NCBI RefSeq assembly: GCF_000367345.1
Contig: NZ_BARE01000008.1
Location: forward strand, 1 to 64,000
Direction: 5' to 3'
DNA from: Sphingobium xenophagum NBRC 107872
GTDB taxonomy: Bacteria; Pseudomonadota; Alphaproteobacteria; Sphingomonadales; Sphingomonadaceae
DNA length: 64,000 bases
Position numbers and translations under genes: made by a program. Shown piece by piece: positions 25,176-33,795 of the stretch (position 1 is its first letter; each line of letters opens with the position of its first letter). The notes under the pieces were generated by a model. The model was not told the origin of the DNA, ran no database searches, and saw only the letters and a list, made by a program, of their open reading frames with translations.

Positions 25176-27032
25176 ATGATCTACCGCAGGGATATCGACG
25201 GACTTCGTTCACTCGCGGTACTGCCCGTCGTGCTTTTCCACGCCCATGTGGCGGGGTTCGATGGTGGTTATGTCGGCGTCGATATATTTTTCGTCATATC
25301 GGGCTATCTGATCACCTCCATCCTGGCCAAGGACATTGATGCCGGGCGCTTTTCGCTGGTCACCTTTTACGAACGGCGCATCCGGCGCATCTTTCCCGCC
25401 CTGTTCGTGCTGTTGCTTGCCGTGCTGGTCGGCGGCGTTGCGATATTGCTGCCCAGTTTCCTGCGCGAACTGCCCGGCACGGTCATCGGCACCTTGCTGT
25501 TCGTGTCCAACATCATCTTCTGGATGAAGTCGGGATATTTCTCCGGCGATTCCGAACAAAAGCCGCTGCTGCACACATGGTCGCTGGGCGTCGAAGAGCA
25601 GTTTTACATCTTCTTTCCGGTCATCCTCTTCCTGCTCGCCCGTTATGCGCCGCGGTATCGTCTGCCGGTTGTCGCCGCCATGGCGGTCGCATCGCTGGTG
25701 GCCTGCATCGTCCTGACAAAGCCCTATCCCGATGCCAGCTTTTACCTGATTCATACCCGCGCCTGGGAATTGTTCGCCGGCTCCCTGCTTGCGCTGGGCG
25801 CCATGCCACAGATCCGATCGCCCATGGCGCGCGAAGTCGTGAGCCTGGCGGGGGCTGCCGCGATTCTGGTGGCGATATTCAGCTTCACCGATCAGACGCC
25901 GTTTCCCGGCTATGCCGCGCTGCTGCCCGTGCTGGGCAGCGTCGCCCTGTTGCACAGCGCGCCCGGCACCCTTGTCGGTCGGCTATTGTCGATGCGATTG
26001 CCCGTCGCGATCGGCCTGATCTCCTATTCGCTCTATCTGTGGCACTGGCCGATCGTCGTTTATGGCCGGTTCCTGGGCCTGTTCGCCCTGGGCGCGGCCG
26101 GGTCCGCCATCATTGTCGGCCTGTCTCTGGCGGCCGCGACCCTGTCCTATTTCTGGGTCGAGCAGCCATTTCGGAAAAAGGACCGTGTCGGCCGGGCCCG
26201 CCTGTTCATGCTGGCGGCGGTGGGCGCGCTGATTCTGGTGGCGGGCAGTGCGGCGCTGTGGGTCAAGCATGGCTGGCCGGAGCGTTTTGCCGCCTCGACG
26301 GTCGCCTATGACAATGGCCGTTATGATGTCAGCCCGCAGCGGGGACGGTGCCACCGCGACGAGGGCCATGACCGGCCGCTCGATCGATCCTGCGTGCTTG
26401 GCGCAGGCGCAAGCAAGGCCGTCCTGTGGGGCGACAGTCATGGCGTGGAACTGGCCAAGGCGCTGGCCGTCGGCGACCATGCGATTACCCAGATCACCTA
26501 TTCCCATTGCCCCCCGGCGATCGGCTTTGATGATCCCTATCGTGCGGGGTGCAAGGCGCATAACCAAAGGGTGGCGGACTGGATTGCGGCGCAGCCGATC
26601 GACACGGTGGTGCTGGCCATGCGCTATCACACCTATCAGGACGCACCCGGCTTTTTCCAGGGGCTGGACCGGACGATTGCGATGCTTCGGCGCGCCGGAA
26701 AGACCGTGCGAATCATCGGTCCCGTGCCTTTCCCCGGTTTCGACGTCCCCACCCACCTCGCCAATGGCGGCACCCCGGCCATATCCCGCGCGGCGTGGGA
26801 AGCGGCGGACCGCGATACATTGAACTGGCTTGCCCGCAACGTGCCGTCGGATATAGCTGTGCTTCGGCCATCTGACACGCTATGCAACCGCACGTCATGC
26901 GCGCTCGCGCGGGATGGGCGTTCACTATATTTTGATGCCAATCATCTAACCCTGTTCGCCGCCGGATGGGTCACGCGGGAATTCTGGCAGAATTCCACGA
27001 ACTCGCTTTCTCGTTCTGGCAAGAATATGTAG
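25176..27032 (+). CDS. Membrane acyltransferase with SGNH domain, second OafA-like copy
   Basis: A 618-residue paralogue of the protein at 17426-19291. The N-terminal membrane domain has YRRDIDGLRSLAVLPVVLFH, YVGVDIFFVISGYLIT, FYERRIRRIFPALF and HTWSLGVEEQFYIFFPVIL. The C-terminal SGNH domain has block I KAVLWGDSHGVELAKAL and a final FDANHLT. It likely transfers acetyl or another acyl group to a surface glycan, with the SGNH domain working on the periplasmic side. It is 47 bases upstream of the type I secretion ATPase and on the same strand, so acylation and protein export may be co-expressed. Confidence 0.92.
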   Translation: MIYRRDIDGLRSLAVLPVVLFHAHVAGFDGGYVGVDIFFVISGYLITSILAKDIDAGRFSLVTFYERRIRRIFPALFVLLLAVLVGGVAILLPSFLRELPGTVIGTLLFVSNIIFWMKSGYFSGDSEQKPLLHTWSLGVEEQFYIFFPVILFLLARYAPRYRLPVVAAMAVASLVACIVLTKPYPDASFYLIHTRAWELFAGSLLALGAMPQIRSPMAREVVSLAGAAAILVAIFSFTDQTPFPGYAALLPVLGSVALLHSAPGTLVGRLLSMRLPVAIGLISYSLYLWHWPIVVYGRFLGLFALGAAGSAIIVGLSLAAATLSYFWVEQPFRKKDRVGRARLFMLAAVGALILVAGSAALWVKHGWPERFAASTVAYDNGRYDVSPQRGRCHRDEGHDRPLDRSCVLGAGASKAVLWGDSHGVELAKALAVGDHAITQITYSHCPPAIGFDDPYRAGCKAHNQRVADWIAAQPIDTVVLAMRYHTYQDAPGFFQGLDRTIAMLRRAGKTVRIIGPVPFPGFDVPTHLANGGTPAISRAAWEAADRDTLNWLARNVPSDIAVLRPSDTLCNRTSCALARDGRSLYFDANHLTLFAAGWVTREFWQNSTNSLSRSGKNM

Positions 27033-27079
27033 AACTCTGTTCATAAGACGCCAAGTCGGACGGGGCGGCTTGCGGCTTG

Positions 27080-28843
27080 ATGCAGGACAAATTGATGCTG
27101 AAGGTATTTGATTCGGAATCGGAAATCGGTTCGGCGCTCCGTCGATTCCGCTTCGCCATAGGACAAATCAGCATAATCAGCGCGGTGCTGAACATTCTGA
27201 TGCTGGGCGGCTCCTTTTTCATGCTGCTGGTCTATGACGAGGTATTGCCGAGTCGTAGCATCCCCACGCTTGTCGGCCTGTTGATCATCATCACTATTGT
27301 CTATTGCTTTCAGGGGGTGCTGGACCTGTTGCGGTCCAGGGCGATGATCCAGATCGGCGCATTGGTCGACCGGGAAATCACGCCGCGCGTCTTCGACGTC
27401 ATCACCAAGATGGAGTTGCGGCGGCGCGAAATGCCCGAAGGGACGCAGGCCGCGCGCGATCTGGACGCGATCCGCTCCTATGTTTCGGGGTCGGGGCCGC
27501 TGGCCCTGCTCGATCTGCCATGGGTCTTTCTCTATCTGGCCGTCTTGTTCATGTTCCACTGGACGCTGGGCGTGCTCGCGTCGATCGGCGTTGTCGTGCT
27601 GGTCGCCATCATGCTGGCCGCCGACCGCATGACCAAATCGGCCACGATGAAGGCGACGCAGATCGGCTCCAGCCGATCGATGCTGATCGAAATGTGCCGG
27701 CGCAATGCCGAAGTCATCTATGCCCTGGGCATGCATCGCCGCGCCCGGCAATCGTGGGAAGATGCAACCGCCGCCTTCGTCCGGTCGACCGACCGGCTCG
27801 CCGATGTGGGCGGGCGGATGCAGGGGCTCAGCAAGACCTTCCGCATGTTGCTCCAATCCCTGATGCTGGCTGCGGGCGCTGCGCTGGTGATCGACAATCT
27901 GGCGTCGGGCGGCGTGATCATTGCCGGTTCGATCCTGAGCGCGCGGGCGCTCGCCCCGGTCGAATCGGTCATCAGCAACTGGAAGGGCATGACTGGCTGC
28001 GTCCAGGCGTGGCGGCGTCTCGACGCCATGCTCAAACAGGTGCCGGCGCCGATGCCGACCATGGAGTTGCCGCCGCCAAGCCAGCAATTGTCGGTGGAAG
28101 GGCTGACGCTTGGCCCGCCCGGCGCGAAGAAGGTGACCGTCAGCGATGTCACCTTCACCCTGAATGGCGGCGACGTGCTGGGGATTATCGGCGCGTCGGG
28201 GTCTGGCAAGTCCAGCCTTTTGCGCGGCCTTGTCGGGATATGGGAGCCTTTGCGCGGCGCGGTCAGGCTGGACGGCGCGTCGATCGACCAGTGGGACCCG
28301 GACATTTTGGGCGCGCATATCGGCTTCATGCCGCAGATGACGGACCTGTTCGATGGCACCATCGCGCAGAATATCGCGCGTTTCGACCCGGAAGCCCGGT
28401 CGGAAGACATTGTCGCCGCGGCCAAATCGGCCGATGTCCATGACATGATCGTCAAGCTGCCCAAGGGCTATAATCACCCCCTTGGCACCAATGGCGGCAA
28501 TTTGTCCGCTGGCCAGCGTCAGCGCGTGGCATTGGCGCGGGCGCTTTATGGCGATCCCTTCCTGATCGCGCTGGACGAACCCAATTCCAATCTGGACGCC
28601 AATGGCGAAGATGCGCTGGGCGCGGCGATCCAGGCGGCGCGCGCGCGTAATGCGATTGCCATCATCGTTGCGCATCGCTCCAATATCCTGACCCATGTCA
28701 CCCATCTGCTCGTGATGTCGAATGGCCAGATGCAGTTGTTCGGCGTGCGTGATAAGGTGATGGAGAAGATGAAGCTGCCTGCGCCCCGCCCGCCCCGCGT
28801 GGACGACAAGCCGGCGGCGATTTCGTCGGCCGGCGCCGCTTAG
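27080..28843 (+). CDS. Type I secretion permease/ATPase (PrtD family)
   Basis: A 587-residue ABC exporter half. The N-terminal ~300 residues form the membrane domain (LLVYDEVLPSRSIPTLVGLL is typical of PrtD). The C-terminal ATPase has Walker A GASGSGKSSLLRG, signature LSAGQRQRVALARAL and Walker B FLIALDEPNSNLD. It has no N-terminal peptidase domain, so it fits exporters of RTX proteins with uncleaved C-terminal signals rather than LapB/bacteriocin types. The ATG at 27080 is preferred to the TTG at 27077. It is followed by its membrane fusion partner; no TolC gene is present here. The RTX proteins at 10.5, 13.2 and 24.3 kb are its likely cargo (inference). Confidence 0.94.
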   Translation: MQDKLMLKVFDSESEIGSALRRFRFAIGQISIISAVLNILMLGGSFFMLLVYDEVLPSRSIPTLVGLLIIITIVYCFQGVLDLLRSRAMIQIGALVDREITPRVFDVITKMELRRREMPEGTQAARDLDAIRSYVSGSGPLALLDLPWVFLYLAVLFMFHWTLGVLASIGVVVLVAIMLAADRMTKSATMKATQIGSSRSMLIEMCRRNAEVIYALGMHRRARQSWEDATAAFVRSTDRLADVGGRMQGLSKTFRMLLQSLMLAAGAALVIDNLASGGVIIAGSILSARALAPVESVISNWKGMTGCVQAWRRLDAMLKQVPAPMPTMELPPPSQQLSVEGLTLGPPGAKKVTVSDVTFTLNGGDVLGIIGASGSGKSSLLRGLVGIWEPLRGAVRLDGASIDQWDPDILGAHIGFMPQMTDLFDGTIAQNIARFDPEARSEDIVAAAKSADVHDMIVKLPKGYNHPLGTNGGNLSAGQRQRVALARALYGDPFLIALDEPNSNLDANGEDALGAAIQAARARNAIAIIVAHRSNILTHVTHLLVMSNGQMQLFGVRDKVMEKMKLPAPRPPRVDDKPAAISSAGAA

Positions 28844-28864
28844 CAGTTCGACAGGGATTTCGGC

Positions 28865-30202
28865 ATGTATTATCTGATCACCGACCAGCGCAGCGATCGT
28901 CCTGTCGAAATGACGCCAGCCGTCAAGCTGACGCGCAGCCTGCGCAACGCGATGCTGCTGGTGGGCATACTTGTTTTCGTGCTGGGCGGTCTGGCGGCCT
29001 TTTTGCCGATGGCCAGCGCCGTCATCGGGTCAGGGGAAGTGACGGTCGAAAGCCGCATCCGACAGATTGGTCATCCGACGGGCGGCGTGATCAAGGATTT
29101 GCCCGTGCGCGAAGGCCAGCATGTCAAGAAGGGGCAGTTGCTGATGGCCCTCGACAATCGGGTCAGTTCGGCATCGGCGGCGATGACCGGCGCGAATATC
29201 GACCAGCTCGAAGCGCGCGAAGCCCGGCTGATCGCGGAGCGGGACGGATTGCCGTCGATCATTTTCCCGGCATCGCTGCGCGCCCGTGCCAAGGATCCGG
29301 CAGTTGCGGAAATCATGCGGGTCGAACAGCGCGCCTTCGCGTTCCGCCGGGCATCGCGCGGGGGTCAGGAAGCGCAGGTGCAGGAAAGGATTCGCCAGAC
29401 CCAGACGCAGATCGCCGGGTTCGACGATCAGGTCGTGTCGCTGCAAAAGCAGGCGGAACTGATGGACGATCAGCTGGCGGCCACCCGGATGCTTTGGGAA
29501 AAACGCTATACCACGCTCGACAAGCTGAGGTCGCTGGAACGGGCCGCCATCGCTGCGCACAGCAGCGTGGCCGATGCGCGGGTTCAGGCCGCGCAGGCGC
29601 GGGCGCGACTGTCGGAAATCAGCCAGCAGGGCATATCGATCACGTCCGATCTGAGCGGGCAGGCGGGGACTGATCTCGCCACCGTCCAGGCGCAGCTTAT
29701 CGAACTGCGCCGCAACAATATCACCGCGATCACGGACGATGAACGCAATGCGATCCGCGCGCCATCCGATGGCGTCGTCGACAAGATCAAGTTCGCGACC
29801 ATCGGCGGGATCGTGCCCGCGGGCGAAACGCTGATCGAACTGATCCCCGATGGCGACGATATGGAGGTGACGGCGCGCATCTCCATCGCCGATATCGATC
29901 AGGTCAGCCCCGGCCAGCCGGCCATGTTGCGCTTTTCCGCTTTCAACATGCGCACGACGCCTGAAATCGCCGGAACGGTCGTCTATGTGTCGGGCGATCG
30001 CCGCGCCGATGAGCGCAACGGCATGCCCTATTATGTCACGCGGGTTCAGGTGACGAAGGACGAGCTGAAAAAGCTGGACGGTTTGAAGCTGAAACCCGGC
30101 ATGCCCGTGGAAACCTTCATCAAGACCGGCGAACGTTCGATGCTGAGCTATCTGGTCAAGCCGTTGAGAGACCAGCTCTACCGCGCGTTCCGGCACGACT
30201 AG
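28865..30202 (+). CDS. Type I secretion membrane fusion protein (HlyD/PrtE family)
   Basis: A 445-residue periplasmic adaptor. A single membrane helix at ~residues 28-50 (LRNAMLLVGILVFVLGGLAAF) is followed by a lipoyl-like half (IGHPTGGVIKDLPVREGQHVKKGQ). A long helical coiled-coil hairpin (~100-265) and the second lipoyl half (AIRAPSDGVVDKIKFATIGG) lead into a beta-barrel domain ending TFIKTGERSMLSYLVKPLRDQL, the classic PrtE/HlyD C-terminus. It starts 21 bases after the ATPase stop and bridges it to an outer-membrane TolC-type channel encoded elsewhere. Confidence 0.94.
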   Translation: MYYLITDQRSDRPVEMTPAVKLTRSLRNAMLLVGILVFVLGGLAAFLPMASAVIGSGEVTVESRIRQIGHPTGGVIKDLPVREGQHVKKGQLLMALDNRVSSASAAMTGANIDQLEAREARLIAERDGLPSIIFPASLRARAKDPAVAEIMRVEQRAFAFRRASRGGQEAQVQERIRQTQTQIAGFDDQVVSLQKQAELMDDQLAATRMLWEKRYTTLDKLRSLERAAIAAHSSVADARVQAAQARARLSEISQQGISITSDLSGQAGTDLATVQAQLIELRRNNITAITDDERNAIRAPSDGVVDKIKFATIGGIVPAGETLIELIPDGDDMEVTARISIADIDQVSPGQPAMLRFSAFNMRTTPEIAGTVVYVSGDRRADERNGMPYYVTRVQVTKDELKKLDGLKLKPGMPVETFIKTGERSMLSYLVKPLRDQLYRAFRHD

Positions 30203-30304
30203 CGCATTTTCCGGGCGGGCGGCAGGGTGCCGCTGGCCCGGAAAGGCTGGTGCGATTAGGTCGATGGACTGGCGCCCGCACAAACGCGCGGCGGCAGGCG
30301 TCGC

Positions 30305-31606
30305 TTACAGCGTCAGGACGATGCCCATGCTCACCCAGATGCCGTCGAAACTGTCGATCGGCGAATTGGTGTCTCGGCCATTATAGGAAACCCGCGATGT
30401 AACGGACCAGCGGCGATTGAGGCGATAGCGCCCAAGCAGGCTGCCGCCATATTCCGTCGCGTTGCCGGTCGTCACGCCGACCGGATTATAATGGACCGCA
30501 TTCGCGCTGGCCGTGAACAGCAGGGCGGGCGTGGGCACATAGTCGACGGCCACCGTTCCGCGCGTGAACTGGTCGCCAGCCACCAGCGGCGACGCGGTTT
30601 CCTGAATATCGCGCAGGCCATTGACCCGCACCGTCAGATATTCGGTCGGGTTCCACAGCAGGTTGATATTGTAGGACAGGCTGCTGACATCGCGAAGCTG
30701 GGGTACCTGATCGCGATATTTGCGGGTCAGATAGCCGATCGTCGCGACGCCATAGAGGCGCTGGCTTATGTCAAAGCCCAGCCCGACTTCACCCTTTACG
30801 CGATAGGAGTTGCGATCGGGCGCCAGGCCCGAAGGAAAGCCAGGTTCCCCCGGCCCCAGGTCATAATAGAAACGGTCATAATCGACCTGCCCGATGACAT
30901 CGATCCCCTCGCGCACCCGATAGCCAAGCCGGGCATTGCCGCCCAATTGGCTATAGTCGCGAAAATCCTGGTCGATGACGGTGCCGGTGCGGCTGATGGC
31001 GTCGGCAAAATCGACCCGCCTGCCGTGGACGCCAAAGCGATAGCTCAACCGGCCAGCGGAAAAGGCATAGGCCAGTTCGCCGTCGAACCGCCCATGATGG
31101 ACGGGCGAGCGCGCCAGGGTGACATTGTTGCGCCCCGTGCGTTGATCCACTTCGCGCTGGGCGGATGCTTCGAATGTGATGTTCGCGCTGTCGACCGCGC
31201 CCCAGCGGTTGCGGGTCAGGACGCCGAATTCCGAAAAATTCTCATCCTTTGAATCGAAATGGAACCGGTTGGAATTGAACAGCTGGACGACATGGCTCGA
31301 TTGCTGGCTGTTGCGGGCCATGGTGACACGGGGGGCCAGGGTGACATAGGCGTCGCCCCGGCGGTCTGCGTCCGATGCCACGACATTGTCGGTGCCGGTC
31401 AGGTCGTAGGTCAGTGCCGGATAGACAAAAACCGTGCCGATCCGGCCGCCGATGGGCTTATATTCGTCAGGGACACGGGCCGCCACGCCGACATCGTCGG
31501 GGATTTGCTGCGCATAACCCGTTACGGGGATGGATGTGACCGCGGCAGTCGCCGCGATCCAGAAGTAATGTTTCAATTGAAACCCCCAAGCGGCCTGACG
31601 TATCAT
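30305..31606 (-). CDS. Outer-membrane beta-barrel protein (BBP2-like) of the polysaccharide locus
   Basis: About 433 residues from the ATG at 31606. A hydrophobic leader ends TSIPVTGYAQQ, so a signal peptide is likely. The remainder is alternating amphipathic strands with many aromatic residues (VFVYPALTYDLTGTDNVVAS; RRWSVTSRVSYNGRD) and ends SMGIVLTL, typical of barrel proteins. Proteins of this putative beta-barrel porin 2 type occur in exopolysaccharide clusters, including sphingan loci. A TTG at 31576 gives a cleaner leader (KHYFWIAATAAVTSIPV) and has GGGGGTTT just upstream, so the real start may be there (423 residues). It converges with the type I secretion operon. Confidence 0.8.
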   Translation of the reverse strand: MIRQAAWGFQLKHYFWIAATAAVTSIPVTGYAQQIPDDVGVAARVPDEYKPIGGRIGTVFVYPALTYDLTGTDNVVASDADRRGDAYVTLAPRVTMARNSQQSSHVVQLFNSNRFHFDSKDENFSEFGVLTRNRWGAVDSANITFEASAQREVDQRTGRNNVTLARSPVHHGRFDGELAYAFSAGRLSYRFGVHGRRVDFADAISRTGTVIDQDFRDYSQLGGNARLGYRVREGIDVIGQVDYDRFYYDLGPGEPGFPSGLAPDRNSYRVKGEVGLGFDISQRLYGVATIGYLTRKYRDQVPQLRDVSSLSYNINLLWNPTEYLTVRVNGLRDIQETASPLVAGDQFTRGTVAVDYVPTPALLFTASANAVHYNPVGVTTGNATEYGGSLLGRYRLNRRWSVTSRVSYNGRDTNSPIDSFDGIWVSMGIVLTL

Positions 31607-31764
31607 GGTCACCGGCCTCTATACACCAGAGTCGATGCCTGTAAATCTCCGGTTAACCATCAAAATGCAGGGCGCGCATGGTCGCCCTTTTTGTACGAGA
31701 AGCGCCTGCCCAGGCAGGCATCACATAGGCTGCACACGCCGTTGGGCGATGGGAGAGGTGAGCG

Positions 31765-33000
31765 ATGAACCATTTTGCGATTGCAGGGATCGTCCTGACC
31801 GCTGTTACCGGCCTGTACGTCGCGTCCGCCAGCAATCCCAATGTCGTGGGCGAACGCCTGCTCGCCCAGCAGCAGGATATTGCGGCGCTGCGCATGGATG
31901 CGGACGTCCTGCCAGCGCTGCCGCCGACCGGGCTAGACGCAGCGGTATTCCGCAAGGCAAAGCCGCAGCGCTTCGTCTGGGTATCGGCTGGCGCGCCCGC
32001 TCAGTCGGGGAATGGCAGCCGCGACCGTCCCTTCGCCCGGATCGGCGATGCGGTGATGATGGCCCGCCCCGGTACGGCCATTATGGTGAAGGCGGGCACC
32101 TATAATGAAAATGTCCTCTTTCCCAAAAGGACGAACGGCACGCCCGATGCGCCGATCTGGCTGGTGTCGGCGGACGGCCCGCAGGCGGCCCGGATCGTGG
32201 CCCCGCGCGAAGGCAAATGGGCCGCGATCGGGGGCGGAGGGACCGACAATGTCCTGGTGCAGGGATTTCATGTCACCGGGGGCCATAATGGCATCCAGTT
32301 CAGCCAGAACGGCTATGACTATCACGATACCGTCAACAATATCGCCGTCTATGGCAACGTCATCGACAATCCCAAGGAAGATGGTGTGAAGATCAACGGC
32401 GGCAGCAATGTGATCGTCGCGGACAATGTCATCACCAACTGCTATGACGAAGCCATCGACCTGCTGGGCATCGTCAATGGCCAGATTTCGCACAACAGCG
32501 TGTCGAAGGTGGACTCGCGGACCGGGGCGATATCGGTCAAGGGCGGCAGCGACCGGATACTGATCGACGCCAACAAGATCAGCGACATCACCTCCGATGG
32601 CGTGCTGGTGGGCGGCTGGACCAGCCCGCGCATGGCGTCGCGCCCCGGCTATGAGGGGTTTGAGGCGCGTAATGTCCGCGTGACCGGCAATCTGGTCCAG
32701 GGGGTGGGCAAGCGCGCGGTAAACATCATGGCCGCCCAGCGCGTCGACGTCAGCGGCAATTATCTGGATGTGTCCCCGACCTATGGCGCGGCGATCGAAC
32801 TTGGCCGCAACCATCCCCGCGCGGCGGTCGCCCTCTATTCCTCCGATGTCGCGATCGCCAATAATCAGTTCAGCCGGAAGGCGGGCCGCATGCGCTCCAT
32901 GGAGGGGACGGGCAAGGTCAGGTTCCTGAACAACCGGAACGGAGGGCGACCAGCCCTGTCCGTCGGCGCGCGCCCCGTACCGCTGCCCTTTTCCCGCTGA
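31765..33000 (+). CDS. Exported right-handed beta-helix protein without RTX repeats
   Basis: A 411-residue protein with an N-terminal hydrophobic segment (NHFAIAGIVLTAVTGLYVASA) that can be a signal peptide or membrane anchor. Residues ~70-370 form a beta-helix closely matching the 10473-12932 protein: both have AIMVKAG-Y-ENVL-P, APIWL-SADGPQAA, IGGGGT-N, GIQFSQNG-DY and GGSNV-V--NVIT. It lacks Ca-binding repeats, so it is probably Sec-exported while its paralogue goes through type I secretion. A GGGAGAGG site precedes the ATG. Family fold suggests a polysaccharide lyase or epimerase; the alginate epimerase motif DPHD is absent. It is divergent from the beta-barrel gene. Confidence 0.85.
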   Translation: MNHFAIAGIVLTAVTGLYVASASNPNVVGERLLAQQQDIAALRMDADVLPALPPTGLDAAVFRKAKPQRFVWVSAGAPAQSGNGSRDRPFARIGDAVMMARPGTAIMVKAGTYNENVLFPKRTNGTPDAPIWLVSADGPQAARIVAPREGKWAAIGGGGTDNVLVQGFHVTGGHNGIQFSQNGYDYHDTVNNIAVYGNVIDNPKEDGVKINGGSNVIVADNVITNCYDEAIDLLGIVNGQISHNSVSKVDSRTGAISVKGGSDRILIDANKISDITSDGVLVGGWTSPRMASRPGYEGFEARNVRVTGNLVQGVGKRAVNIMAAQRVDVSGNYLDVSPTYGAAIELGRNHPRAAVALYSSDVAIANNQFSRKAGRMRSMEGTGKVRFLNNRNGGRPALSVGARPVPLPFSR

Positions 33001-33357
33001 CGGCGCGCGCGGCGCGTCGTCATCATCGCTTGAGGCGCCTGTCCCGGCGCTGATCCTGTCTGCCGCGCGTCGGACGGGTGGTTGACGACGCCTCCCGGCG
33101 CCACTTGCCTGACATTATCGAAGTTTTTTTATTGTTCGGACCTGAGCCGGGCCGGCGTCGGTTCGCGCGACGATAATGCCGATTTTTCAAATCAATAGCT
33201 GAGAGAATCGCCCGTTTTTCGGGGCAAATCGCCCGTGCCGGAGGGCCGCAATCCCTGCGGCGTTAAGGAAACTTTGTAAAGAAAAATCGTTGGGTAGCTG
33301 TACGAGAAAAAAACCTATGCTAAGGATAAAAGAAAACCATATTTTTGGAGAGGTCGT
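33001..33357. other. Intergenic region with direct repeats
   Basis: A gap of 357 bases without a gene, AT-rich in its second half. It holds the 10-bp sequence AATCGCCCGT twice (33206-33215 and 33227-33236), with starts exactly 21 bp (two helical turns) apart, ~120 bp upstream of the 36-codon ORF. Confidence 0.45.
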
Positions 33358-33468
33358 ATGTTGAATTCTATGCCGCGCAGTTATGCGCCCCGTTTCTTGA
33401 TCACCGCGAGTGTTTCTGCCGCGCTTTGGATCGGAATTGGCACTATTATATTCACGGGTTTGCAGTAA
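33358..33468 (+). CDS. Small single-span membrane peptide (36 residues)
   Basis: Starts MLNSMPRSYAPRF and continues with a ~20-residue hydrophobic stretch from LITASVSAALW to IIFTG, ending LQ. The ATG is preceded at ideal spacing by TTTGGAGAGG, one of the best ribosome sites in the window, in otherwise non-coding AT-rich sequence. It has no family I recognise. It could be a regulatory small membrane protein or leader peptide; a structured RNA/terminator candidate begins 52 bases after its stop. Confidence 0.6.
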   Translation: MLNSMPRSYAPRFLITASVSAALWIGIGTIIFTGLQ

Positions 33469-33795
33469 AACTGCCAATTATCAAATATTTGGGAATCTGC
33501 TCACGGGCAGTTCAGTGACGGCTGCGCCTATGCGTAGTCGGTATGCATGTTGGTCTGTGCCGATACAGGCGTCATGCTTGTCCGCTACTGCAAGCGCAGC
33601 CTTTTTTGTCGCGTAGCCGCGCGGACATCAAAAGCAAGTCGCAGGCAGTATATTTGCAATTATATTACAACATCGCCCTGTCGAATGTTCCAAAGATGCT
33701 TTTCCGCCGACCCCTCGATAGGCAGCGTTACTGGCACGGCTCGTCCCGCCCGCTCACCTGGCGGAAATCGTCCCTGATCGCCCCGCTCCAGCCTG
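33469..33795. other. Intergenic region containing a structured RNA candidate
   Basis: There are 327 bases between the 36-codon ORF and the stop of pgeF. Apart from the rod-like inverted repeat at 33520-33607, I see no gene; longer frames here look like chance. Confidence 0.4.
33520..33607 (+). ncRNA. Candidate structured RNA or extended terminator
   Basis: GGCTGCGC (33520-33527) pairs exactly with GCGCAGCC (33594-33601), followed directly by TTTTTT. Nested inside, in order, are TGC/GCA, TAG/CTA, CGG/CCG, GCATG/CATGC and an apical CTGT-GCCGAT-ACAG. These make an almost continuous rod with small bulges. This is the signature of a rho-independent end on a folded RNA. A weak promoter-like pair (TTGCAG 33460-33465, AAATAT 33483-33488, 17 bp apart) precedes it. 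It may be an independent sRNA or the 3' end of the 36-codon transcript. Confidence 0.5.
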
